From assembly GCA_026120185.1 (NCBI GenBank), contig JANUWF010003377.1, forward strand, positions 1,623,001 through 1,687,000: a DNA stretch of 64,000 bases. Direction: 5' to 3'. Source of the stretch: Voacanga thouarsii. Its lineage: Eukaryota; Streptophyta; Magnoliopsida; Gentianales; Apocynaceae. The notes beneath the pieces were generated by a model, which saw nothing but the letters and a program-made list of their open reading frames with translations, had not been told where the DNA came from and did no database searches. Below, one piece after another: positions 37,928-47,163 of this stretch; within the stretch, counting starts at the first letter, position 1, and every line of letters starts with the position of its first letter. The position numbers and the translations under genes were made by a program.

Positions 37928-38362
37928 TAATTTTTTCCCTAAATTGAGATCAAATTACATCTTTTCATTCTTTCACTTTTTCTTTTTTCTTTATTTGTTC
38001 TATTGTACTTATCCATTCCCAAACATGTATCACTTTTAGAGAATATACACTTTAAAAAACTAATAAAATTATAAGACACTAAAAAAAAGACTGACTATAA
38101 AAATTAAATTATCAATTAATTACTTCTTTCTTGCTCTTATCTTTTCCCCCTTTTCCTCTTTGGAAAGCTAAGAGTTGTATAGCATAGGAGAGACTAAAAG
38201 ATAGTATAGAAAATTAAATATTCAAAAGATTGAAGATAGTAAAATTAGTAGGTAAAATTAAAAGCCAATTATATAATGGTTTAATAGATTATTATAAGAA
38301 AAAAAACAAATAAATGACTCTTTGATTTTACGAAGTGATAGATATTAGAGAATGGATGCAGT

Positions 38363-38714
38363 TGTTATAAAATTAGGGTAGTGTTAGAATAAAATCTTCA
38401 CACTACACATTAATAAAACTCTAACTATTTTGCACAAGAATTTCTCTCTTTCTTTTCTCTCACAATTTTCTCTAATCTTTCTTTCACTAATCTTTCTTTC
38501 ACAAAATAATGGTGTATTACAAGCTTAGAGAATAGCTCTATTTATAGAGCTCTAATTAGTGAAATACATCATGGCATACATCATCTTCAACTAATCTCAA
38601 TTAATGGTGTCTCCACTAAATGGTGGACATCCATAAAAATCTTCTAATAATTCACATAAATCCATAATTAGTGGAGCCTCCACTAATTAATGGAGATTCC
38701 AATAATTCATAACA
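38363..38714 (-). repeat. 3' LTR of element D (352 bp)
   Basis: It starts TGTTATGAATTATTGG at 38714 (minus strand) and ends TTTTATAACA at 38363, differing from the other LTR by one base. On the minus strand CTATAAATAG (38547-38538) is the TATA-like box. Confidence 0.95.
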
Positions 38715-38723
38715 CTCCCCCTT
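38715..38723 (-). other. Polypurine tract of element D
   Basis: AAGGGGGAG on the minus strand directly abuts the 3' LTR. Confidence 0.85.
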
Positions 38724-38838
38724 GGATGTCCATCCATACATAAAGAATATGCCTCGTTAAAACCTTACTAGATAAAAACCCAGTGGGAAAAAAAATCTAG
38801 TGAAGGAAAAAGAGTACACTATTCTATATGTCTGTTTA

Positions 38839-41020
38839 TTACTCCCCCTGATAAGATGATTCTTTTAAATCTTTAAACCGATGCATACCGATTTTATATC
38901 TCAACTTCTCAAATGTTGCAGTTGGTAAAGTCTTCGTGAAAATATCTGCGAGGTTGTCACATGACCGAATTTGTAGCACATCAATTTCACATTTCTTCTG
39001 GAGTTCATGAGTAAAGAAGAATTTTGGTGAAATATGTTTTGTCCGATCTCCTTTAATATATCCTCCTCGTAATTGAGTTATGCAAGCTGCATTGTCTTCA
39101 TAAAGAGGAGTTGGAATATCTTTGATTGATGATAATCCACAACTTTCTCGGATATAATGAATCATGGATCTTAGCCATACACATTCTCGACTTGCTTCAT
39201 GAATGGCTATAATTTCAGCATGATTTGAAGAAGTAGCTGCTATAGATTGTTTCGTAGAACGCCATGATATAGCAGTATTTCCACATGTAAATAGATAGCC
39301 CGTTTGAGAACGTGCTTTATGTGGATCAGATAAATAACCAGCATCTGTATAACCTATCAATGTTGGACTAGTTTTATTTGAATAAAATAATCCGAGATCA
39401 ATTGTACCTTGGAGATATCGAAGGACTTGTTTAATTCCATTCCAATATCGTCGTGTTGGTGAAGAACTAAATCTTGCTAATAAATTGACAGCAAAAGCAA
39501 TATCAGGTCTTGTATTATTAGCAAGATACATCAATGCACCAATTGCACTGAGATATGGTACTTCAGGACCAAGGAGTTCTTCATCATTTTCTTGAGGTCG
39601 AAAAGGATCTTTATCCACATTTAATGATCGGACGATCATTGGAATACTCAATGGATGTGCTTTGTCCATGTAAAATCTTTTTAGCACTTTTGCTGTATAT
39701 GTTGATTGATGAATAAATGTTCCACTCTCCAAATGTTCAATTTGTAAACCAAGGCAAAATTTGGTTTTACCAAAATCCTTGATTTCGAATTCTCTTTTTA
39801 AATAATCAATTGTTTCTTGGAGCTCTTCAGGAGTTTCAATAAGATTAATATCATCAACATATATAGCTAATATCACAAATTTAGAACCAGATTTCTTAAT
39901 AAAAACGCATGGACATACCTGGTCATTTTTAAATCCCGCTTTCAATAAATATTCACTAAGATGTGTGAACCACATGCGCCCAGTTGGTTCAGGCCATATA
40001 ATAATTTCTGCAACTTGATGGAGTAATTTTTACGAGGATAATGTTTATATGCTTCAGGCATATGAAATCCTTCGGGGATTTTCATGTAAACATCATTTTC
40101 TAAATTTTCATACAAGTAAGCAGTGACAACATCTAATAGGCGCATATCTATCTTTTCATGTACTGCCAAACTGATAAGATATCGAAGTGTAATAGCATCA
40201 ACAACAGGAGAATAAGTTTCATCATAATCAATACCTGGTCTTTGTGAAAAACCTTGGGCTACTAATCGCGCTTTATATGGAACGATTTCACTCTTTTCAT
40301 TGCGCTTTCGCACAAATATCCATTTGTAGCCAACAGGTTTTACACCTTCTGGTGTTCGGACTGCAGATCCGAATACTTCACGTTTTGTCAGTGCATTTAA
40401 CTCCGATTGAATCGCATCTTTCCATTGCAGCCAATCTTTTCTATGCCGACATTCATCAACTGATATTGGTTTAGGATCATCACTATCCTGTATAACATCA
40501 AGAGATATTATATGCAAACATATGATCAATAATTGTTTCTATTCGATTCCAACTTCTACCGAAAGTGGTATAATGGATAGAAATTTCAGTGTTACTTTCA
40601 TTTATGTCTGGTTCTTTGTCATAAGCTTTCTCTTGGTCTTTATCATTCTTTACTTTAATATGATCATCTGTACCATTAATCCTCTCTTCTTTCGAGGATT
40701 TTTATCTTTAGAACCAAGAGGTCGGCCATGCTTCTGGCATGCTTTTGGCTCAGCAGCTATAGGTATAATATTTTGTTCTGCTGGAACTTCAATTCGAATA
40801 GGAGCATTTATAGCTAGCATATGCGATTTTGTTACTCTTCTAGAGTCAACAAAAGCGTCTGGCATTTGATTTGCAATGCTTTACAAATGAATTATCTTTT
40901 GAACTTCAAGTTCACACGCGCTTGTATGCGGATCAAGATAATTTAATGATATTGTCCAATCACGATCTTTCTTGTACTGTTTCTGTTCTCCCCTTAATTT
41001 AGGGAATAATGATTTCATAA
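38839..41020 (-). pseudogene. Remaining pol of element D: integrase C-terminus, reverse transcriptase, RNase H
   Basis: It starts at the junction near SLFPKLRGEQ (41010), collinear with TLFPKLGGEH of element E, and continues through the GRPLGSKDKNPRKKR linker (40700). A 195-residue frame (40529-39942) carries the RT fingers ([36 protein letters not shown]). A loss of one base near 39975 shifts the frame. The 378-residue frame at 39975-38839 then carries AIYVDDINLI and complete RNase H motifs (YTDAGYLSDPHKARS, HAEIIAIHEASRE, YEDNAACITQ). The latter half is clean, in keeping with youth. Without integrase core and protease it cannot act alone. Confidence 0.9.
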
Positions 41021-41186
41021 GAGAATAAGAAAATAAATATAAGAAAATGATGACAAGCAGGAAATGCCAAGAAAAATATCTATTTTTTTTTTCACTCTTC
41101 CCGGTACCGACTTTTCATCTTCCTCTCTTGTCTTTTCTTCTCCTCTGACCCTCTACCTACCATCTACCTCTTCTTCTTCCTCATAC

Positions 41187-41188
<2 letters not shown>

Positions 41189-41228
<40 letters not shown>
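41189..41228. repeat. (AT)20 microsatellite upstream of the RKD gene
   Basis: This is an uninterrupted AT dinucleotide array of 40 bases, 65 bases before the RKD start codon. It is likely length-polymorphic and lies where a TATA region or 5' leader would be. Confidence 0.95.
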
Positions 41229-41232
<4 letters not shown>

Positions 41233-41293
41233 CGATATATATCTCAGTTATCAGTCATTAGTAAACATCAAAAACAAAAATAAAAAAACAGAT

Positions 41294-42630
41294 ATGGAGA
41301 CTCGTAATTCATTTGAGACATGGTCAAATTTTGACTCGGTTTCTGCAGTAGATGTTGATGTATTTTTCTTTCCAAACCAACTGCTTCTGCCTAATTCGAA
41401 CGCAGAAGATTTTGATATGTTTTCCTTTGCAAACCACCCACTTCCTCCTAATTTCAGGTGAGATACCTTTGAGGGCTTCCATTTGTATTTAGTGTGCTTG
41501 ATAATGAAATTAAACTCTCTTTTGGTTTGTTTTTTATGTAAATCAGTGGAAGTTTTGAACATACTGCTTTGGACCAAGTTGATCTGCCCCTACAAGAGAC
41601 TGCTTTTGATACTGTTCCTCTTGATGCTATTCCTTTGAATGAGGATATGCTTGTGCATGATCCTTTCTACTCTCTAATGGATTTTGAACAAAGCCATAAT
41701 ATGTTTCCAGGTTATTATACATTTAAACATGGATTTTGAATGGTATTACCTTTACTGATATTATTTTCTTTTTCTAGGAGAAATAATGAGTGGTCTTGGC
41801 AACGATGTCGGAGTAAGTACTCATGAAATGCATAATATCGAAGTTCAAGATATTATTGCAGACAAAATTCCTGGGGAGAAGAAGATGATTAAGAGGCAGA
41901 GAGAGAAGAAGGGCAATAACTCCCAGACACTATCAAGAGAAACAATTTCGCAGTACTTTTACCTACCAATCAAGAGCGCAGCCAAAGAACTGAATATTGG
42001 CATAACCCGTCTCAAGAAAAGATGTAGGGAGTTAGGAATTTGTCGATGGCCTCACAGGAAATTGGTGAGATTGGAGACCATAATCAAGAATGTTCAGGTT
42101 CTCTCTCATACATACTTATAATTTGCAAGTATGAAACTATGAAAGATTTATAAATAAATAACCGATGATACCACTTCGATTTACAGGAGATGCAAAATAA
42201 AGAAGAAGGAGGACATATGGCTGAGAAGAAATTAAAAGAAGCCATTGCGATACTGGAATGTGAAAAACAGTTGGTGGAAGAAAGTCCTAATACGCAGTTA
42301 GAGGACCAAACACAGAAATTGAGACAAGCATGCTTCAAGGCCAAATATAATAAGAAATATAATAAACTTAAGGAGATCGTAAAATCTCAAGACTCATTTC
42401 GCAATAATTTTACGGCTAATTCTGCTGCTAGTCTCGATGCTGGCTCAAAGGGGAAAGAAAAGGAGGAGGATGTCGAAAAAGAGGAGCTGAAGTCCATAAT
42501 TACTAATTGTTTGTCTTCCTCTAATGTAAACATTGAAAAAGAACAATTACAAACCTTCATCTTAAATTTGTCAGCTCAATTACAAAAGAGCAACTATAAG
42601 CATGTATCATCAAGTTCATATGAACACTAG
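41294..42630 (+). CDS. RWP-RK (RKD-type) transcription factor, 363 aa, four exons, inside LTR element D
   Basis: Exons 41294-41457, 41547-41710, 41778-42097 and 42187-42630 join in frame with GT-AG introns of 89, 67 and 89 bases. The total is 1092 nt, with no internal stop. The acidic N-terminal half (1-140) has no known domain. A basic cluster KKMIKRQREKK (144-154) may be a nuclear localisation signal. The RWP-RK domain spans about 160-212, with ISQYFYLPIKSAAKELNIG, RLKKRCRELGI and the signature RWPHRK at 199-204, followed by the usual basic/leucine helix. Residues 217-300 are Lys/Glu-rich and likely coiled coil. The lack of a PB1 domain and the length fit the RKD subfamily rather than NIN-like proteins. 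RKD proteins are nuclear DNA-binding regulators of egg-cell identity, gametogenesis and embryogenic programmes. Intact exons and canonical splice sites suggest recent capture or selection. Whether it is expressed from its short upstream region is unknown. Confidence 0.92.
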
Positions 42631-42660
42631 TGATATGAATAAAATATGTTATGCTTCTTA

Positions 42661-43282
42661 TTAATGGAAATATTTTTTTTTCTTTATTATCTTTTCTGTT
42701 CCACTTCAGGTGGCCAGTATTTCTCTGTGATAAGGAAAATATTGAGTGTGTCCATGACCATAACCACGGCCACTGCCACAACTACGACTATAACGATAGC
42801 TTCTGCTGGAGCCAACAGCATTCACTTCTGGGAGTGCTGTTGAGCCAGTTCATCTGGCTTCATGATTTCTCAATAATAACTCATGTTAAATTTGTCAATT
42901 TTGGATACCCTTTTTCTCGATATTGTTACTATAGGACATGAAAAGTGGAGAATGTCTTCTCCAATATAACTTCATCAGTAACTTTTTCTCCGTAAAATTT
43001 TTTTTAACTAAGATGTAGTTTTATACATCACGGAGTTCACGGTTTTACAATCTTGTAACTTCAGGTGCAACCATTCATACCGTGCAGTGGGTAGTACGAC
43101 CATCTTCAGGTGGTCAAATCTTTCTTTTTATCCACATGACATATGGATCTCCTTTTTTTTAGCATTTAGATGCATTTCTGTATGACATATAAATTTTTTT
43201 TTTTCAGAAATATCAAGGGCTACAAATTCAAATTTAGCGAGATCAATAAATGCGTACCTGTCTTCTGGCTTTAATAACGGCA
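42661..43282 (-). pseudogene. Gag remnants of element D
   Basis: Short gag-like peptides occur in order on the minus strand in shifting frames: EFVALDISEK (near 43220), LLEKTFSTFHV (near 42960), LLRNHEAR (near 42875) and the RSYRYSRSCGSGRGYGHGH stretch (near 42770). They match the start, middle and pre-zinc-knuckle part of copia gag, but large parts are missing. The zinc knuckle and protease are absent, and the foreign segment begins just beyond. Confidence 0.72.
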
Positions 43283-43301
43283 GAGACTCGTGCTGATAAC
43301 G
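43283..43301 (-). other. Primer binding region of element D
   Basis: CGTTATCAGCACGAG directly follows the 5' LTR on the minus strand. The nearly identical CGTTATCAGTACGAG follows the LTR of element E at 60135, so this is the family's primer binding region. The tRNA partner was not assigned. Confidence 0.75.
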
Positions 43302-43653
43302 TGTTATAAAATTAGGGTAGTGTTAGAATAAAATCTTCACACTACACACTAATAAAACTCTAACTATTTTGCACAAGAATTTCTCTCTTTCTTTTCTCTC
43401 ACAATTTTCTCTAATCTTTCTTTCACTAATCTTTCTTTCACAAAATAATGGTGTATTACAAGCTTAGAGAATAGCTCTATTTATAGAGCTCTAATTAGTG
43501 AAATACATCATGGCATACATCATCTTCAACTAATCTCAATTAATGGTGTCTCCACTAAATGGTGGACATCCATAAAAATCTTCTAATAATTCACATAAAT
43601 CCATAATTAGTGGAGCCTCCACTAATTAATGGAGATTCCAATAATTCATAACA
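43302..43653 (-). repeat. 5' LTR of element D (352 bp)
   Basis: It is bounded by TG/CA and the duplication GCAGT (43654-43658). It differs from the 3' LTR only at 43349. Confidence 0.95.
43477..43486 (-). promoter_or_regulatory. TATA-like box in the 5' LTR of element D
   Basis: CTATAAATAG on the minus strand lies inside the palindrome GCTCTATAAATAGAGC. It would drive the element's genomic RNA, which is antisense to the RKD gene. Confidence 0.65.
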
Positions 43654-43906
43654 GCAGTATCATTTATTTAGTTGTCATATTTTTTAATCTTAGAACAGGG
43701 AGGTAGGTGTAATTAATAATTAATCTTTTCTAAATAATTTATCCTTGAAATTTATTAGTGGTAATTTGTGAAAAATGAATTAAAATAAATATTTTAAACG
43801 GACGTAGAAGATTGAAATTCTGCGCCAAAATATACAAATTCCTTCTGTGGTTTACTATAATCAATCTTCCGTTTTGGGGAAATGATCCGATGGTAGTAGG
43901 GATGAC

Positions 43907-44015
43907 TAGCAATGGTAATTGGGCCGGCCCGCACGATGCCGGGCCGGGCCCGAGGATCGGGCGGGCCGGTCCCGGATAGAGGCGGGCCGGTGCGGGCCAG
44001 CCCGTGGCTTATTCT
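43907..44015. repeat. GC-rich subterminal repeats, left end of hAT
   Basis: Multiple GGGCCGG and GGCGGGCC units lie within about 90 bases. The right end (47020-47140) has the complementary kind (GACCCGGACCGG, CCGGGCCCGACCCG). Such clustered motifs are typical transposase-binding sites of hAT elements. Confidence 0.75.
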
Positions 44016-44273
44016 TCTCTTTTTTTTTTTCCCTACTTAACATAATTTTTTAAAATTATAAAAAAGCCACTTTGAAGTGGTGGGGGGTTTGGCTTGGACC
44101 CCTACCTGTTTTATTAATTAATAAAATAAAGATTACATAAGAGAGGGAATTGATGCCTAAACCTCTTAAAAATATTACAATGATTAAAATTTAAAAATAT
44201 AATAAATATCCTAAAAATAAAATTAAATACATAATATTACTTATCCTAAATTTCTATTTACAAAAATACTAAA

Positions 44274-46418
44274 CTAACTACTTGGTTCACCCCATTCATC
44301 ATCTGAGTCATCATCAATAATCCACGAATTAGCCGTCCTATCTTCGGCTGCAAACCAACTACTACAACACATTAACATCTCCAAAGTTTGAGGAGCCAAT
44401 CGAGATCTTCTTTCATCGATTGTTCGAGCGCTCTCACTGAAGACGCTTTCCGATGACACTCGTAGAGACTGGTGGTGTCAAAAGATCACGTGCCATTTTT
44501 GATAAAATGGGGTATTGACTTACATGAGCCTTCCACCAACCACAAATATCAAAATGCTGATCTTCATTTTCTACCAATGGCTGCATCTCATAAATTGCCA
44601 TCTCGTTGTAGGTAGTAGTCGATATTTTTTTACGTTTCATAATACCCCATGGATTAAATGCTAATGAAATTGACGAGGTAGATTTTCGCGGAGGTTGAAA
44701 GTGACTACTAGATGATGAAGCTTGCCTACTTAAACTAGGAGAACTAGAAGAAGAAGACTCAAACTCATACAAATTATACATGTCAGATAAAGCTTTAGCT
44801 GTTTTATCTTTTATGTCTTTTATCATACATTATTTAAGTGCTTATGATTCATCAAAATCTAATGTTTCATATAAATATTCAATAATACTATGAAAACCTG
44901 GCGTCTTTACTCTAGGATCCATACACAATGCCATACAATATAAAATAGGAATATTTTCATAATATTTTTTATATTTTTCAAACATACTTCTCATAAAAAA
45001 ATCATATTGGGGATGATACATATATTCACCAAAAATATGTGCTACCTTAGCAAGTGTTGGAAGAATATGATGAGTAGTGGGATAATAAGATCCCGATAAA
45101 AGTTCAGTAACTTCTTTGAAAGTAAATAAAAATGTTGAAAGTGTAGTACAATTTTCAAAATGAGCTTCAGATAGTGGAGGTTGAAAATTATTACTATTAC
45201 AAAATTCAATAAGTTGGTTTTGAAAAGGTATAACACTTTCAAACATATCTAAAGTTGAGTTCCATCTAGTTTTACAATCTAATATAAATTTTTTAAAAGA
45301 TACACCTTGTTCTCAGTATAATGCCTTAAAATTTTGTTACCTAGTTAGGGATGTTTTAATAAACAAAACAACATTTCTAATTATATTAACAATATCATCA
45401 ATATATTTATATCCTTCTTTAACACATAAATTAAGTATATGACAAGCACACCTAGTATGAAATAAAATACCATCTAACATAGGATTCATAGTATTTTTTT
45501 AAAATTGTTATGGCAGAATCATTATTTGAAGCATTATCTAAAGAAATAGAAATAATTTTATTTAAAATCCTATATTCACGACATGTTTGAGTAATCATTC
45601 TAGCTATACTACTATCTACATGAGGATATTCAAATAATTTAAAACAAATAGTTCTTTTTTGAACTAACCAATCATGATCTATCCAATGACATGTAATGCA
45701 TAAATAAGATTCATTAGTAATTGCAGTCCAACCATCACAAATAAGAGCAAATTTCCAATTACAAGAATCAAACATAGCAATTAGATACTCTTTCATTTCT
45801 TTATATATCTTTATTATATCATTTTTTAATGTTGTTCTAGGAATTCTTTTCCATGTTGGTTGACAATTATTTTGCATATATTGTTCATAATGTGGATTTT
45901 CTGCAAAATTAAAAGGTAATTTAGTTTGAACAATCATTTTAGCAAATGCATTTCTATTTTTTCTATGATCATATTGAAAATTACCAACCATTTGACCTCC
46001 TGTAGTACGTATTTGTTGTTGTTTAAGTAAGTTTTCTAACCAATCATTATGTGACATTTTCATATGTCTAACTAATGTTCCTGTCCCTCATCCCTTCTTA
46101 TGTGCATATACCGCTCTACAAATTTTACATGTTGCCCTATCACTATCATTATCTTTTTTAAAAAGATTTCAAACCACAGATGTTTTTGCTTTAGTTGTAA
46201 TATCCGTTGTTTCAACATCATCCTCACCTATATTAGATGCGTCGGGATTAATTATTGGAGTTGGTTGTGATTGCGAAACACTAACACTAGGACCTACTAG
46301 GACCTTCATCTTCATTACCTATTTCATTATTTATTAAATTCAAAGTTGGATCTATATTAAAATCAAAATGTGCAGATGATTGGGATGAAGAAAAATGATG
46401 ATATTGATTTGGATCCAT
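44274..46418 (-). pseudogene. Decayed BED-finger hAT transposase
   Basis: The start is at 46418 (MDPNQYHHFSSSQSS). A BED zinc finger lies near 46190-46070 (CKICRAVYAHKKG with the following H of the RHMKMSH stretch). The 46063-45452 frame carries the hAT core (ALICDGWTAITNESYLCI, SISLDNASNN). The 45246-44842 frame covers the middle, with YYPTTHHILPTL and MDPRVK. 44826-44274 holds the C-terminal dimerisation region (WWKAHVSQYPILSKMARDLL, then SESVFSESARTIDERRSRL after a frame change near 44450). At least four stops or shifts break it. It resembles plant RICESLEEPER/DAYSLEEPER-type transposases but is not a domesticated gene, since it sits in an intact element and is broken. Confidence 0.9.
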
Positions 46419-47163
46419 TATTTCTTATAAAAAAACAAGCAATCAAAATTCAAATAAAAGTTTAAAAAAAAGTATTAACAAATAATGAAATAAGAGAATT
46501 GAAAAATATAAATAACAAATTAATTTAAAAATTAAACAAATAACTAAAACAAATAAACAACTAATAAAGCTAAAATAAAAGAATGTAAGATTAAGAAATA
46601 CTAACTTGTTGATGACCAAAATTCAATAATAACAATACTTTGTTGAGCACTTGAGCTTTTTACTTCTTGTATCCACTATTCCGCTACTCAACAATCGTCC
46701 AAAATATGAAGACTTTCTTGATGAATTGAAAAAGTATAAACACAAAAATAAATTCTATTTTAATACTCTTTGTAGAGAAAATGAATAAATTTGAGGATAA
46801 TGAGAGAAAGATGAATGGAAATAAGAGAGAGTTTGAGAGAGTTTGAGAGAATTGGAGAGTGTTGATGAGTTTTGGGTTGAATTAGGGGGTATTTATAGAG
46901 TTTTGGGGGTTAGGGACCAAATTGCAAAAAAAAAAAAACTACTTCAGCCGTTTTAGGGACTAAATTGCAAAAAAAAATTAAAGGACCAAATAAAAAAAAA
47001 AAGCAGAGATAAGGCTCTCTCAGGCGGGCCGGACCGTGACGGGCCAGGGATTTTATCCCCTGACCCGGACCGGTCCGGACCGGTGAACAGTTCTCGGGCT
47101 GCCGAGCTAGCCGGGCCCGACCCGACACGCCGGCTCGGCCCAGTTGCCATTACTAGGGATGAC

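Larger units (their letters stand above)
41021..42660 (+). other. Captured host segment inside element D (gene plus about 0.25 kb upstream)
   Basis: The limits are inferred from where homology to copia coding sequence stops: integrase near 41020 on one side, gag near 42660 on the other. The segment holds about 270 bases upstream of the RKD start and about 30 bases past its stop. The upstream part contains a pyrimidine-rich stretch (41090-41180) that looks like a leader or core-promoter region. It lies opposite to the retroelement, so its introns are not removable from the element's genomic RNA. Confidence 0.8.
38363..43653 (-). mobile_element. Copia LTR retrotransposon D carrying a captured RKD transcription factor gene
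   Basis: It is bounded by the 5-bp target duplication GCAGT (38358-38362 and 43654-43658) and two 352-bp LTRs. The minus-strand order is 5' LTR (43653-43302), primer binding site, decayed gag remnants (about 43230-42660), foreign segment (about 42660-41020), C-terminal integrase piece, RT and RNase H (41020-38839), polypurine tract (38723-38715) and 3' LTR (38714-38363). The foreign segment holds a complete RWP-RK gene on the plus strand with three introns. The LTRs differ at one of 352 positions (38410 T versus 43349 C), so the insertion is recent. The single duplication and the intact outer ends show that the whole unit, gene included, was integrated as one cDNA. It lacks gag, protease and most of integrase, so it needs helper proteins, for instance from relatives of element E. 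Confidence 0.92.
43907..47155 (-). mobile_element. hAT DNA transposon with GC-rich ends (3249 bp)
   Basis: The ends TAGCAATGGTAATTGGGCC and GGCCCAGTTGCCATTACTA form terminal inverted repeats, flanked by the perfect 8-bp duplication GGGATGAC (43899-43906 and 47156-47163), the hAT signature. Both ends carry GGGCCGG/CCGGCCC-rich sequence in an otherwise AT-rich region. The interior holds one transposase on the minus strand, broken by stops and frameshifts. The element entered DNA next to retroelement D (250 bp away). Confidence 0.95.

Noticed and set aside
40522..40869. Plus-strand open frame of 115 residues rich in hydrophobic residues
   Set aside because: It is antisense to the integrase-RT linker of element D, which explains it.
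42646..42941. Plus-strand frames with His/Asp/Tyr-rich repeats just after the RKD stop
   Set aside because: The opposite strand encodes the Gly/Arg-rich gag stretch of element D, so these are its shadow and not an RKD extension.
38363..43653. RKD gene as an ordinary host gene merely flanked by two independent retroelement fragments
   Set aside because: The two LTRs are the same length, nearly identical, face the same way, and share one target duplication outside. The gag and integrase pieces abut the gene in the order expected for a single element.
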